Notes under the pieces: model-generated | The model's input: the letters and a program-made list of their open reading frames with translations, nothing else | What the model was told of the DNA's origin: nothing | Database searches by the model: none | Position numbers and translations under genes: made by a program | Source of the DNA: Bog-473 sp963850095 | GTDB taxonomy: Bacteria > Actinomycetota > Acidimicrobiia > Acidimicrobiales > RAAP-2 | Length of the DNA stretch: 64,000 nt | Assembly: GCA_963850095.1 (NCBI GenBank) | Contig: CAWKJX010000005.1 | Location: forward strand, 284,459-348,458 | Reading direction: 5' to 3' | In this document: piece after piece, positions 11,591-19,737 of the stretch | Numbering within the stretch: position 1 is the stretch's first letter | Layout: the number at the start of each line of letters is the position of its first letter

Positions 11591-12625
11591 TCAGTGGCCG
11601 ACGGCGACCGTGGCGGTGAGGTCCCGATGGCCACTGCCGGGACCCTCGTGCGAACTGATGGTCGTGACGGTGACGTCGCCCCCCGTGAGCACGTGGTCGA
11701 TCCGGATGAAGGGCGGCAGCAGGGGAATGCGCTGGGTCCACGTGAAGTCGAAGGGTTGCCCCCGGGCCGCGGCGGCGTCCGTGAGACCGGTCGAGAGGAT
11801 GGCCCGGAAGCCCCGGTTCCCCCAGGTGGCATTGAAGTCGCCCACCATGAGGAGCGGCCGCGGGTGCACCTTCTGCAGTGCGGCGTCGACGCCGTCGAGC
11901 TCGAGGTTCCAGTCGTTCCACTGCGGAGGGACGGGCGGGGTCGTGTGCACGACCCAGAGGGGTAGATGCCGACCGTGGAACAGCAGGTCGAACCGGATCA
12001 TGTAGGCGAGCCCGTTCACAGAGGACACCGTGGCGTGGCCGAGTGGGTAACGACTGGCGACGATGAAGCCCCGCGACCCGCCGGCGACGGCGATCGTGAA
12101 CCGGTAGGGGAGATTCTTGAACACTCCGGACTGCAGGAACTGTTGGTAGTCCGACCCGTGCGTCTCCTCGAGCGTGACGAGATCGGGACGGTCGCTGCGC
12201 AGCTGCTCGATGTAGCCGGTCATGTCGTAATTGAACGATTGCACGTTGGCGTCGAAGAGATGGATTTTGGGCTGGGAATACGCGGCGGGCGGGACGGGCG
12301 AGGAGGCCATCACCTCGGGCGCCACGTAGATCACCTGGACCACGCAGAGCAGGGCCGCCGCTCCCGCCATCCACCATTTCTTGGCGATGAGGGCTCCCAC
12401 CAGCACCAGCCAGGCCGGGAGGAAGAGAACCTCGACGGCGGCATCCAGGTCGGCGAACAGGATGAACTTGTCCCAGGCGACTGCCCGAGCCACCACGACC
12501 AGGCCAAGGCCGATGACGACGCCCCACCCGACAACCTTGAGCGTCGTGTTGGCGGTCGAGCGCCAATCGACCTCTTCGGGACCTGCGCCCAGCGGTCCAC
12601 CGGGCGACTCCTGGGGTTGCGACAC
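11591..12625 (-). CDS. Membrane-anchored endonuclease/exonuclease/phosphatase-fold protein
   Basis: 344 aa. Three transmembrane segments near residues 28-110, then an EEP (DNase I-like) domain with LFDANVQ, LVTLEETHGSDY, VASRYPL, LLMVGDFNATWG and RIDHVL. Proteins of this layout act outside the membrane on phosphodiester or lipid phosphate substrates; the actual substrate is unknown. The final catalytic block reads GSGHRDL where the family has S-D-H, so the Asp beside the catalytic His is replaced by Gly. A paralogue at 48534-49770 keeps SDH. It stands alone, divergent from tRNA-Asn. It may be inactive or altered in specificity, unless the change is a base error. Confidence 0.75.
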   Translation of the reverse strand: MSQPQESPGGPLGAGPEEVDWRSTANTTLKVVGWGVVIGLGLVVVARAVAWDKFILFADLDAAVEVLFLPAWLVLVGALIAKKWWMAGAAALLCVVQVIYVAPEVMASSPVPPAAYSQPKIHLFDANVQSFNYDMTGYIEQLRSDRPDLVTLEETHGSDYQQFLQSGVFKNLPYRFTIAVAGGSRGFIVASRYPLGHATVSSVNGLAYMIRFDLLFHGRHLPLWVVHTTPPVPPQWNDWNLELDGVDAALQKVHPRPLLMVGDFNATWGNRGFRAILSTGLTDAAAARGQPFDFTWTQRIPLLPPFIRIDHVLTGGDVTVTTISSHEGPGSGHRDLTATVAVGH

Positions 12626-12858
12626 CGGGGGAGACTAGTGGGAGCCGTCAGCGCCACCGTGGCAGGGGAGGCCCGTGTTGGCGCTCACCGAAGGCCTCCT
12701 ACGTCAGCCCTCAGTTGACGTCGTGGCGTGGCTCGTCGCCGCCCAAATTGCTCCGGGAGTGTCCAGAAGAGTCCTGATCGCGCCGAGAATTCCGGTGATC
12801 CCCGGGCCGAGCGCAGGCGTGCCGCGCTGCTAACGTTCGGGGGTCGTTTCTCGACCCT

Positions 12859-12933
<75 letters not shown>

Positions 12934-13176
12934 CGCCCTGGTAGAGGCCAAGCGACAAGGCCGGCCGGCGGCGTTCGACTTCAAAGCCATCGTGACAAAG
13001 TCGCTCTCGTTCTCCCCTCCAGAGCACTAGGTGGTGCCCACTTCAATCCTGGCTGGCGGGAAGGTGGGACGCTCCTTGCGCGGCGCAGTGCGGCCGCCTA
13101 GCCGACCCCCCATAGTCATGCTTGGTAATCGATTTGGTGTCCCATTCAGGTGGTTGCCGCTGGCCTGACTGTCGGC

Positions 13177-14136
13177 CTACCGAATGGTGTACACCTGCAC
13201 CTCTGCGACCTTCATTGAGGCCGAGGGCGTCGCACTTGTCGCCACCGTGTGGAGTCTGACCTGCGCAGTGGCGACCTGCAGCTCGATGAGCAGGTAGTAG
13301 GCCTGGGCCGAAATGGTGCTGCCGTTCGACGCCAGGACCTGGTAAGCCTGCTGGCCATTGAAATAGACCGTGACGGACTGCCCCGGGATGTACTGGAATC
13401 CGTAGGTGTTGTCGCTAGCGGTGATGTCGGTGCCATTCGGTGTGGGCCAGATCTCAGGCTGCTGGCCGTTGCCGGTGAAGAAGTCGGAGTGGCCTTGCTC
13501 GTTCGGGTTCGGTCCCAGCCAGCCGCCTTCGAAGCCGTCGAACTCCTGGAACGAGCTCGATGGCAAGAACCACAGCGCCGGCCACATGCCGACGGAGGTG
13601 TCGGGCATCTTGGCGCTGATCTGGACGTACCACCCGGTGGAGGGCAGCGTGAACGTCGAGGTTACGACGCCCGAGACCCAGTTGAACCCCCTGCTGTAGC
13701 CGAAGTCGGACTGGGTGGTCTGGCGCGCCGTTAGGGTTAGGCCGTTGTCGACCGTGACCTGCGACGGTGCCCAGTAGGCCGCCTGGTTCGATCCACCCGA
13801 CGAGTAGGGCGCTCCGAGGTGTTCGCTGTCCCACCGACTACCGGGAGCGAGTGCGGGTGTCCAGTTCGAAGTGTTGAGCGACGTACCCGAGAACGTGTCG
13901 TCGAAGATGATCTGCTGGCGCGTGTAGCCGGCCGGCGCCGCCATCTCGCCCCCGGGGGGCGCCGCCAGGGGCGGGGAGGTGGTGGTCCGGCCCTGCGAGG
14001 TCGTGGTTCCGCCCTGAGAGGTGGTGGTTCGCCCCTGAGACGTCGTGGTGCCGTCCCGGGAAGTGGCGGGTGAATCGTTTCCGCACGACGTCAATGCTGT
14101 GGCCACGCCAGCAAGGATGAAGACAAATGCCATCAC
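13177..14136 (-). CDS. Secreted GH16-family glucanase-like lipoprotein
   Basis: 319 aa. The N-terminal signal ends in the lipobox LTSC (C18), so the enzyme is probably tethered to the outer face of the membrane. A Thr/Ser-rich linker made of repeated TTTSQGR/G units (residues 30-54) precedes the GH16 domain. The catalytic motif is complete: E198-F-D200-G-F-E203, preceded by MWPALWFLP, as in beta-1,3(4)-glucanases and kappa-carrageenase relatives. GH16 enzymes cleave beta-1,3 or beta-1,4 glucans or galactans by a retaining mechanism. The gene is the only intact one between the two tRNA-Asn-derived repeats, which suggests it came in on a mobile segment. Start ATG 14136; the next in-frame codon is also ATG. 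Confidence 0.82.
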   Translation of the reverse strand: MMAFVFILAGVATALTSCGNDSPATSRDGTTTSQGRTTTSQGGTTTSQGRTTTSPPLAAPPGGEMAAPAGYTRQQIIFDDTFSGTSLNTSNWTPALAPGSRWDSEHLGAPYSSGGSNQAAYWAPSQVTVDNGLTLTARQTTQSDFGYSRGFNWVSGVVTSTFTLPSTGWYVQISAKMPDTSVGMWPALWFLPSSSFQEFDGFEGGWLGPNPNEQGHSDFFTGNGQQPEIWPTPNGTDITASDNTYGFQYIPGQSVTVYFNGQQAYQVLASNGSTISAQAYYLLIELQVATAQVRLHTVATSATPSASMKVAEVQVYTIR

Positions 14137-14396
14137 CCGGGCGCCTCGGTACCGCCGTCTCTCGCGCGCAGGGAGTCAATAATCCCTCGCGTCCGTGAGC
14201 ACGCCGGTCTCGCACGCGGCCCACTCTAGGCACCCCTGCCTGGCTTCTTCGGGCGGCACAGGATTGATTGAGTGCCGGACGCGAGCCAGCCGCGGCGTCG
14301 ACGCAGAGGCTGTCTGGGTGATGGGACTTACGAGGCCGACGGGGAGCAGACCTGGACCTCGGCGATGCTCATGTCTCGGTCGTCGAGAATCAGGTC

Positions 14397-14550
14397 CTAA
14401 ACGGTGTAGCCGGGCGGCGACGGAATCCCGCCTCCGGAGGCCACCACCCAGTAGCCCTTCCCATCCGTCGTAGGGGCGATCCCCACCACGGGCTCAACCA
14501 GCGACTGCCGTCCGGTGGATCCGTAAAACCGGCGTCCCCAATGGTGCTGT
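14397..14550 (-). pseudogene. Remnant of a GYW-repeat secreted protein
   Basis: Reverse-strand translation gives two adjoining pieces of the repeat found in the genes at 16932 and 19738: TIGDAGF, then after a one-base shift GSTGRQSLVEPVVGIAP and DGKGYWVVASGGG, ending at a stop at 14397-14399. The blocks match GDAGFYGS, QRPVVGIVPT and GYWLDASDGGIF of the intact genes. No start or signal peptide remains. The fragment sits immediately inside the right tRNA-Asn-derived repeat. Confidence 0.65.
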
Positions 14551-14572
14551 TCAGAATCTTCCTCCAGGGCGG

Positions 14573-14610
14573 CCGCTAGGTTGACAGTTCGAGTCTCTCC
14601 CCCGGAGCTT
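14573..14610 (+). repeat. Right copy of 38-bp direct repeat (tRNA-Asn fragment, att-like)
   Basis: Matches 12896-12933 at 37 of 38 positions, covering the anticodon-stem 3' arm, variable loop, T-arm and acceptor 3' strand of tRNA-Asn. The 5' half of the tRNA is absent, so this is not a functional tRNA. It is the copy expected at the far end of an element integrated into the tRNA gene. Confidence 0.65.
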
Positions 14611-14660
14611 TCGTCGTCGTTTTTGGCGGCTCAATTCGAAGGCAGCCCCGAGTGTGCAAT

Positions 14661-16298
14661 CTAGGGGGTGGTGTTGCGCAGCCTCGGGATGAGTCGCTTG
14701 GCATCCCGTTCGGCTTCGAGGACTGACTTCATGGTCGAGACCGTCGCGCCATTGTCATGAGCCTGGTTGTGTCGCTCCTCGGGATCCACTGTCAGGTTGT
14801 GGAGTTCCCATTGAGCTTCGGCCGCCGCAGGCAAGAAGGGATTGGGCGCAACGCCTTGTGCCTTGTACCAGTCGTCAAGTCGCTCGTAGTAGTGGTTCAG
14901 CTTCCACAACTCGTACCCGCCCCCTTCTGCCGTCGGCAAAGTCGCAATTACGGACTCGATGTTGATCGGCGGAGAGACCGGTTCGAACGGCGTCCCAGTG
15001 AGAATGTTCACCTGGGTGACACCCCGAGTGACATCGTCCTCGGTCATGAAGTAGATCGGCGACTCCATTGATGCAGCGTCACTCGTATTTCGAATGATCC
15101 CGCTCAGGTCACGACCTGGCAACGGGTGCGTTTCGTCGTGACGAGCGGCTACATCGGCGGCGGCCTGCTCGACGTCTATCCCGGCCAGACCGAGCAGGGT
15201 TGGAATCAGGTCGATATGGCTGGTGGGGATGTCCACGTGGCCGCCCTGGGCGATCCCCGGACCGGCGACCAGCAGGGGCACCCGGGTGGCCTCGTCAAAG
15301 GCGTTGCACCACTTCTGAATCAGGCCACCATGGGCTCCCAGAAGGTCACCATGGTCAGAAGTGAAGACGACGATGGTGTCATCGACCATGCCGCTGCGTT
15401 CGAGCGCTTCGAGGATCCGAGCGATGGCTCTATCGACCAGCTTGAGGAGGTAGTAGTAAAGCCGTCGATAGCCGAGGTCGGTAGCCGTCTCGAAGATCAT
15501 CTGGGGCCAGAGCGCCTTGAAGGCTTCCTGGCAGGCGGGGCGGCCGGCGAACGAGTCGGACTGCGACGGCGCTTCGGGGATTTCGGGAATGGTCTCGTCT
15601 GGCGGTCCGAAACCGAGGAGCTGTTCCCACCCGAAACCCGAGAAGGCGATGTCGTGAGGGTTCACGAACGACGCCACGCTCAGCCAAGGACCATCAGGGC
15701 GAGCCGATGCGAGCTCGTCGAATAACTCCACGACCTGTTCGGCAAAAACCCCGTCACGCACCGTCCCACAGTCGGACTTGGCGGCCCCGTGCGGTTCACG
15801 GCCAATCCACCCTGAGAAACCGAATGGGTCGAGCCGGTCGGCACCTCGGTAGGCGGCGACCGCCTCCTGAATCGCCTTGCCCTCGTCGTCAGAAGCCTTG
15901 AGTCCCTCATGGGTACCCGGTATGACCAGATCGGCAAAGGAAATGTGCCACTTTCCCCGATAGTGCGTCTGGTAGCCGCCCGCCCGGAACCAGTCGCCGA
16001 GCGTCGGCACCGAGTCGGGGTCGAGCCAGTGCATGCCGGGATCGGAACTCTGTTTGGCCGTGCCGTCCGTCGAGGTCACCCCGTGAAGGGATGGATATTG
16101 CCCGGTAAAGAGAGTGGCACGGCTTGGTGTGCAGGCCGTGGATCCGGCGTAATGGCGATGGAACTCGATTCCCCGTGTCCGGATTGACTCACGTGCAGCG
16201 AGTTGTGTGTTGCGAAATGCCTTGACGCTGTCGACCTCGTATGAGGGGGCGTAACGCTCCTCATCGGTCATGATCAGCAGGATGTTGGGTCTGTCCAT
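14661..16298 (-). CDS. Sulfatase (type I, formylglycine-dependent)
   Basis: 545 aa, alkaline-phosphatase superfamily. The N-terminal metal-binding block is NILLIMTDEERY, and the maturation motif C56-T-P-S-R60 is intact, so the cysteine can be converted to formylglycine. Further family blocks are TLFTGQYPSLHG, GGYQTHYRGKWH, VNPHDI and IVVFTSDHGDLLGAHG. It hydrolyses sulfate esters; the substrate (choline sulfate, aryl sulfate or a sulfated glycan) cannot be told. No signal peptide is visible, so it may be cytoplasmic. It lies just outside the right tRNA-Asn repeat, near a GH16 gene whose family includes enzymes on sulfated glycans; a shared substrate is only a guess. Confidence 0.88.
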   Translation of the reverse strand: MDRPNILLIMTDEERYAPSYEVDSVKAFRNTQLAARESIRTRGIEFHRHYAGSTACTPSRATLFTGQYPSLHGVTSTDGTAKQSSDPGMHWLDPDSVPTLGDWFRAGGYQTHYRGKWHISFADLVIPGTHEGLKASDDEGKAIQEAVAAYRGADRLDPFGFSGWIGREPHGAAKSDCGTVRDGVFAEQVVELFDELASARPDGPWLSVASFVNPHDIAFSGFGWEQLLGFGPPDETIPEIPEAPSQSDSFAGRPACQEAFKALWPQMIFETATDLGYRRLYYYLLKLVDRAIARILEALERSGMVDDTIVVFTSDHGDLLGAHGGLIQKWCNAFDEATRVPLLVAGPGIAQGGHVDIPTSHIDLIPTLLGLAGIDVEQAAADVAARHDETHPLPGRDLSGIIRNTSDAASMESPIYFMTEDDVTRGVTQVNILTGTPFEPVSPPINIESVIATLPTAEGGGYELWKLNHYYERLDDWYKAQGVAPNPFLPAAAEAQWELHNLTVDPEERHNQAHDNGATVSTMKSVLEAERDAKRLIPRLRNTTP

Positions 16299-16931
16299 CG
16301 GGGCAACGTAGCCCGGTTCACCGTTGAGATGTCTGCGCGTCGAGTGGCGGGTGCCTCATCGCCGGGAGCGGGGAGATCCGGCGTGGGTCAAATACCACCA
16401 ATTTTTCGTCAGGGCCTTCACCCGAACGCCCACGCTGGTCCGCAATTGAGAATGACAAACCTGAGAAGGTCCCCTCAGTGCCGCTGGCCAGCCACCACGA
16501 CAGGCCTTGGGAGCGTCGCTCATCGTTGGAGAGGTCAGATGATCAAGTCCGTGCTCACGCTGATCCGTCTCGTATCGCCGAAGAATTGGGCGCGGATGCA
16601 ATAAGGGCAGAACTCTGGGGTTACCTTCTCAAGCTCCGAAGCGATCAGAATGCCAAGATCATTGTCCATTAGTGGCTCTCTTCTGCTTGATTTTGCATAT
16701 AGATAGCGGCTGACCCGAGTGGCTCAAGAACGAGTCTCTAAATCGAGAGGTGCCCCATTTTCAGTACCGCATGCTCGGTCGCAACGTGAGATTGAGCATG
16801 CGGCAAAGGATGGTTTCACCGAACCATTCACGCGTTCGATACCCAATGAAAGCAGTGATTGTCGCCTACGAGAGTGGCCTTATCGCGCCGGGACAACAAC
16901 AAGGATAACGGAATGCTCGGGTGTGAAGACC
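16299..16931. other. Non-coding or unrecognised stretch
   Basis: About 630 bases between the sulfatase start and the end of the repeat protein. GC content is lower than in the flanking genes (AT-rich around 16680-16710). Short open frames exist on both strands, but none has a ribosome-binding site, coding-like composition or a recognisable domain. No convincing hairpin or repeat was found. Confidence 0.5.
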
Positions 16932-17913
16932 CTAAAACCCTGTGCCGGCGATGATGTAGCCATTGAGATGCGTAGTCGTCAAATCTCCGTAGCTGGGCGC
17001 ATCACCAAGCTGGTTCACCTCTCCGTTGGCCGCAGCGATCCAGTAACCACCGCCGTCCGATGTGGTGAAGATCGCCGTAGCCGGATTCAAGCCTCCGAAG
17101 GTCCCTGGGGCAGGGCCGAAGTTGGCTGCATCGCCAAAGTTGGTCACGGTGCCGTTGGCGTTGAGGATCCAGTAGCCACCACCGTCGGGAGTCCTCACGG
17201 CCGAGGTCACCGGGGACCCGTTATCTCCCGGGGCGCCGAAATAGGAGGCGTCGCCGAAGGTGTAGACGTTCCCCGTCTTGGTCACGAGCCAGTACCCATT
17301 GCCGCTGGCATCGGGCATGACGGCAACCGCCGCTCCGGAGCAACCTCCGATGGCCGGGCACGACCCGGCGAAGTGGGCGTCGCCGAAGGCGAAGACCCCT
17401 CCGTCGGAGGCCACCATGAAGTAGCCGCCATCATCGGTGGAGGGCACCATGCCCACGATGGGAGCGTTGAGGCTGTTGGGCAGGCCCGATCCTGCTGGGT
17501 TTAAACCGAGACCGGGGACGGAACCGTAGAACGTGGTATCCCCAAAGGCTGAAGACGCCGCCGTCGGAGGCGTCGAGCCAGTAGCCGCCATCGTCTTTGG
17601 TCGGGACAATCCCGACAACCGGCCTTTGCAGGACGGTGCCGCCCATCGAACCGAAGAACAGCGCCGAGCCAAAGGTGAAGATTCCACCGTCATTTCCAAC
17701 CAGCCAGAAGCCGTGGGATGTGGTCGACGCTGAGGTGACCGCTGGCACCGTCGACGAAGCCGCTCCCAATGCCGGAGAGCCAAGCGTGACAACGCTCAGC
17801 ACAACACCGAGCAGCAACGTCAGGCCGATGGGCGCTGCGCGACGCGCCGGTCGGATCAATCCAGTGGATCGAAAATTGGACCCGCTCCCGCTTGCGCCTG
17901 TCTTGTCTCTCAT
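16932..17913 (-). CDS. Secreted GYW-repeat (propeller-like) protein (frameshifted)
   Basis: About 326 aa. A basic N-terminus precedes a signal peptide (IGLTLLLGVVLSVVTLGSPALGA), after which almost the whole protein is six or so repeats of about 45-50 residues with the pattern GYWL-x-ASDGGVF-x-FGDA-x-FYGS. Such units are common in uncharacterised exported actinobacterial proteins and look like beta-propeller blades; no enzymatic residues are visible. The frame breaks near 17545. Dropping one base in the AGCC before TTTGGGG restores DGGVFxFGDTTFYGS. It is closely similar to the C-terminal 290 residues of the protein at 19738-21705, in the same blade order. Function unknown; an adhesive or carbohydrate-binding role is a guess. 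Confidence 0.7.
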
Positions 17914-18402
17914 TGCGTTCTCCCGTCTGGGGTCGGCCCCTCATTCACCGCTTGCAGCGACGACCGCCCAACGTTGGCCAGAAGGCGGTGTTCGGGCGGG
18001 GCGGGGGATCGTGTCGTCACCATTAGGACAGGTCCTGCCCAGGTCAGCATCGGAAGGTCAGCCTATTTCCTCGGTCATTGCTCTGCCTTCCCCGCCCGCG
18101 ACCGCTCTGGTTGACGTTCAGCCTTCATAGCCCAGTCGTCGGTTTTTCAGACGACCTCCTCGGCATTGGCAATCGTGGTTGCGTCTGTGCGGCGAGCGTC
18201 TACGTCAGGAGGGTCGAATGTCGGTGGAGGGTCTGTCGACTCACGTCCGTGCTTCCTGGCGGATTCGTCAACGGGTCACTCCTGCGATTCGACGTTGGCA
18301 CGGACGAGCGCCACTGGTAATCCGCCGAGTCCGACTCCGGAGCGCCGGGCTCCGCGGTTTGACTCGGGCTGGTTCCGACGACGCAGGGTGGCGCAGGGAA
18401 GC
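17914..18402. other. Intergenic stretch without recognised gene
   Basis: About 490 bases upstream of the repeat-protein gene and downstream of the esterase. Small overlapping frames on the plus strand (18078-18432) lack coding-like composition and ribosome-binding sites. The part next to 17913 must contain the promoter of the repeat protein, but no clear -35/-10 pair stands out. Confidence 0.45.
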
Positions 18403-19363
18403 TCAGTCCAATATCGCGAGATGTTGCGCTAGAAATTCAAGCGACGGGGGCTCTTGTGCGGTAAAGAAAGAACCGGTGTGGCACCCCTGCGAGAACTCGA
18501 CCTGCGCAGTAACAGGTAACGCCCGGGCGAGAGCAACCACGCCGGGATGGAACGGGTCATCATTGCCCGATGCCACACGGACCGGCGTATCTCTGAGCGC
18601 GCCGGCATGCGTGACGGCATCGTCGGCCGCAAAATCGGTCGCAGAACCATACGCATCCGTGTTCACGTCGCGTGCCTGCTCGTAGCTGGTCCATATCGCC
18701 GGGACTGATCGCAGCGACCCCACCGATCAGGTCTGGGTACTTCTCTGCGATCAACAGAGCTCCATATCCACCCATGGAAATACCCATGGTGCCTATCTTC
18801 TGAGGCTGCTCACCGAGGCGCATGTGCCGACACATGGGAATGAGCTCAGACACGACCATCTCCATTGGGTTGTCGTCAGGATGTGGGTTCCAGTAGCCGT
18901 CTCCTCCATCCACCGTGACCATTGCCATCGGCGGGAGCGGTCGCCCATCGATTTCGAGAGACACCGCCTGGCTGGGCGTCATCCCGGTGAGAGCGTTGGA
19001 GTGATTGGCGCCTTCTCCGTGCAGCATGATGACGAGCGGTAGGGGAGTACCGGGGTCGGAACCAGGCGGCCACGCGATCGTGTACCCGACGCTCCGGTGG
19101 CGCGCCTTGGAGTAGAAGGAGCCGGACACCGTTCGGCCGGGACCAGAAAAGCGCAGTGGGGGACTCGCCACCGAACATCCGCCCTCGAGCTGGTCGAGCT
19201 CCTGTTGGCCTGGCACGACGCCGTGGGAGATCAGCTCAACTCCTGCGATTCCGGCCACGACGACGGCAGCGATGCCACCGGCGGCCACAGTCAAGATCCG
19301 CCGTCGCGAGATTCGTCTCGGGTTCGGAACCTCTGTTTGGCGAGAATCGTCGGGAGTCATCAA
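18403..19363 (-). CDS. Secreted alpha/beta-hydrolase, esterase D type (frameshifted)
   Basis: About 319 aa after repair. The N-terminus has a twin-arginine-like leader (RRISRRRILTVAAGG) followed by a hydrophobic stretch, so export or membrane anchoring is expected. The hydrolase part shows LVIMLHGEGANHSN, the nucleophile elbow GISMGGYG (S196), an Asp block GNDDPFHP and a late His in QGCHTGSFF, giving a full Ser-Asp-His triad. It resembles the esterase D/antigen 85 type, which acts on acyl esters or as an acyltransferase; the substrate is unknown. The frame breaks around 18697-18703 between GGVAAISP and WTSYEQARDVNT. Removing one base there restores continuity. Confidence 0.75.
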
Positions 19364-19737
19364 AGGGCCTCGGAGCAGCGATGATTCCGTCGGGGATCAC
19401 CGGCGCTCGAGCGAGCTCATACTATATCGGTATACGATCTATCGGCGACCGATCTAGAGACGTTCGATGGCGGGTCGGAGAAAAGGGTGCACTGCCGTTT
19501 CGCAGGGATTATTTACGCCGATGCCGTGGCCCTCTTCCTGAGGCCGGTCGACCCAGAGGTCGAGTCTCTGCTCGGGAGCCTGCTTCGTCGTTCTGGCTTC
19601 GCCGTTCTTCCGACTTGGCCGCGTAGGTCGAACAGTTCGGACGCTGCCGGCGGATCCCTCCGGCCAACTGGGCTGGCAGGGTGCGACCTAAATGGTGGCG
19701 ACGCCAGGCAAGTAGCTGGCGCGACAGAGGGCCGGGG
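19364..19737. other. Esterase upstream region with palindrome
   Basis: About 370 bases with no credible gene. Close to the esterase start the sequence becomes AT-rich. It holds the perfect palindrome ATCGG-CGA-CCGAT (19441-19453) and, on the minus strand, a TATAGT hexamer (19421-19426) that could be a -10 element. No matching -35 is evident. The remainder, next to the repeat protein's stop, shows nothing. Confidence 0.35.

Noticed and set aside
14573..14610. Second tRNA gene
   Set aside because: Only the 3' part of tRNA-Asn is present; no acceptor 5' strand or D-arm can be formed, so it is a repeat, not a gene.
16356..16932. Short plus- and minus-strand frames around 16329-16672
   Set aside because: No ribosome-binding sites, no coding bias and no domains; likely noise in a lower-GC gap.
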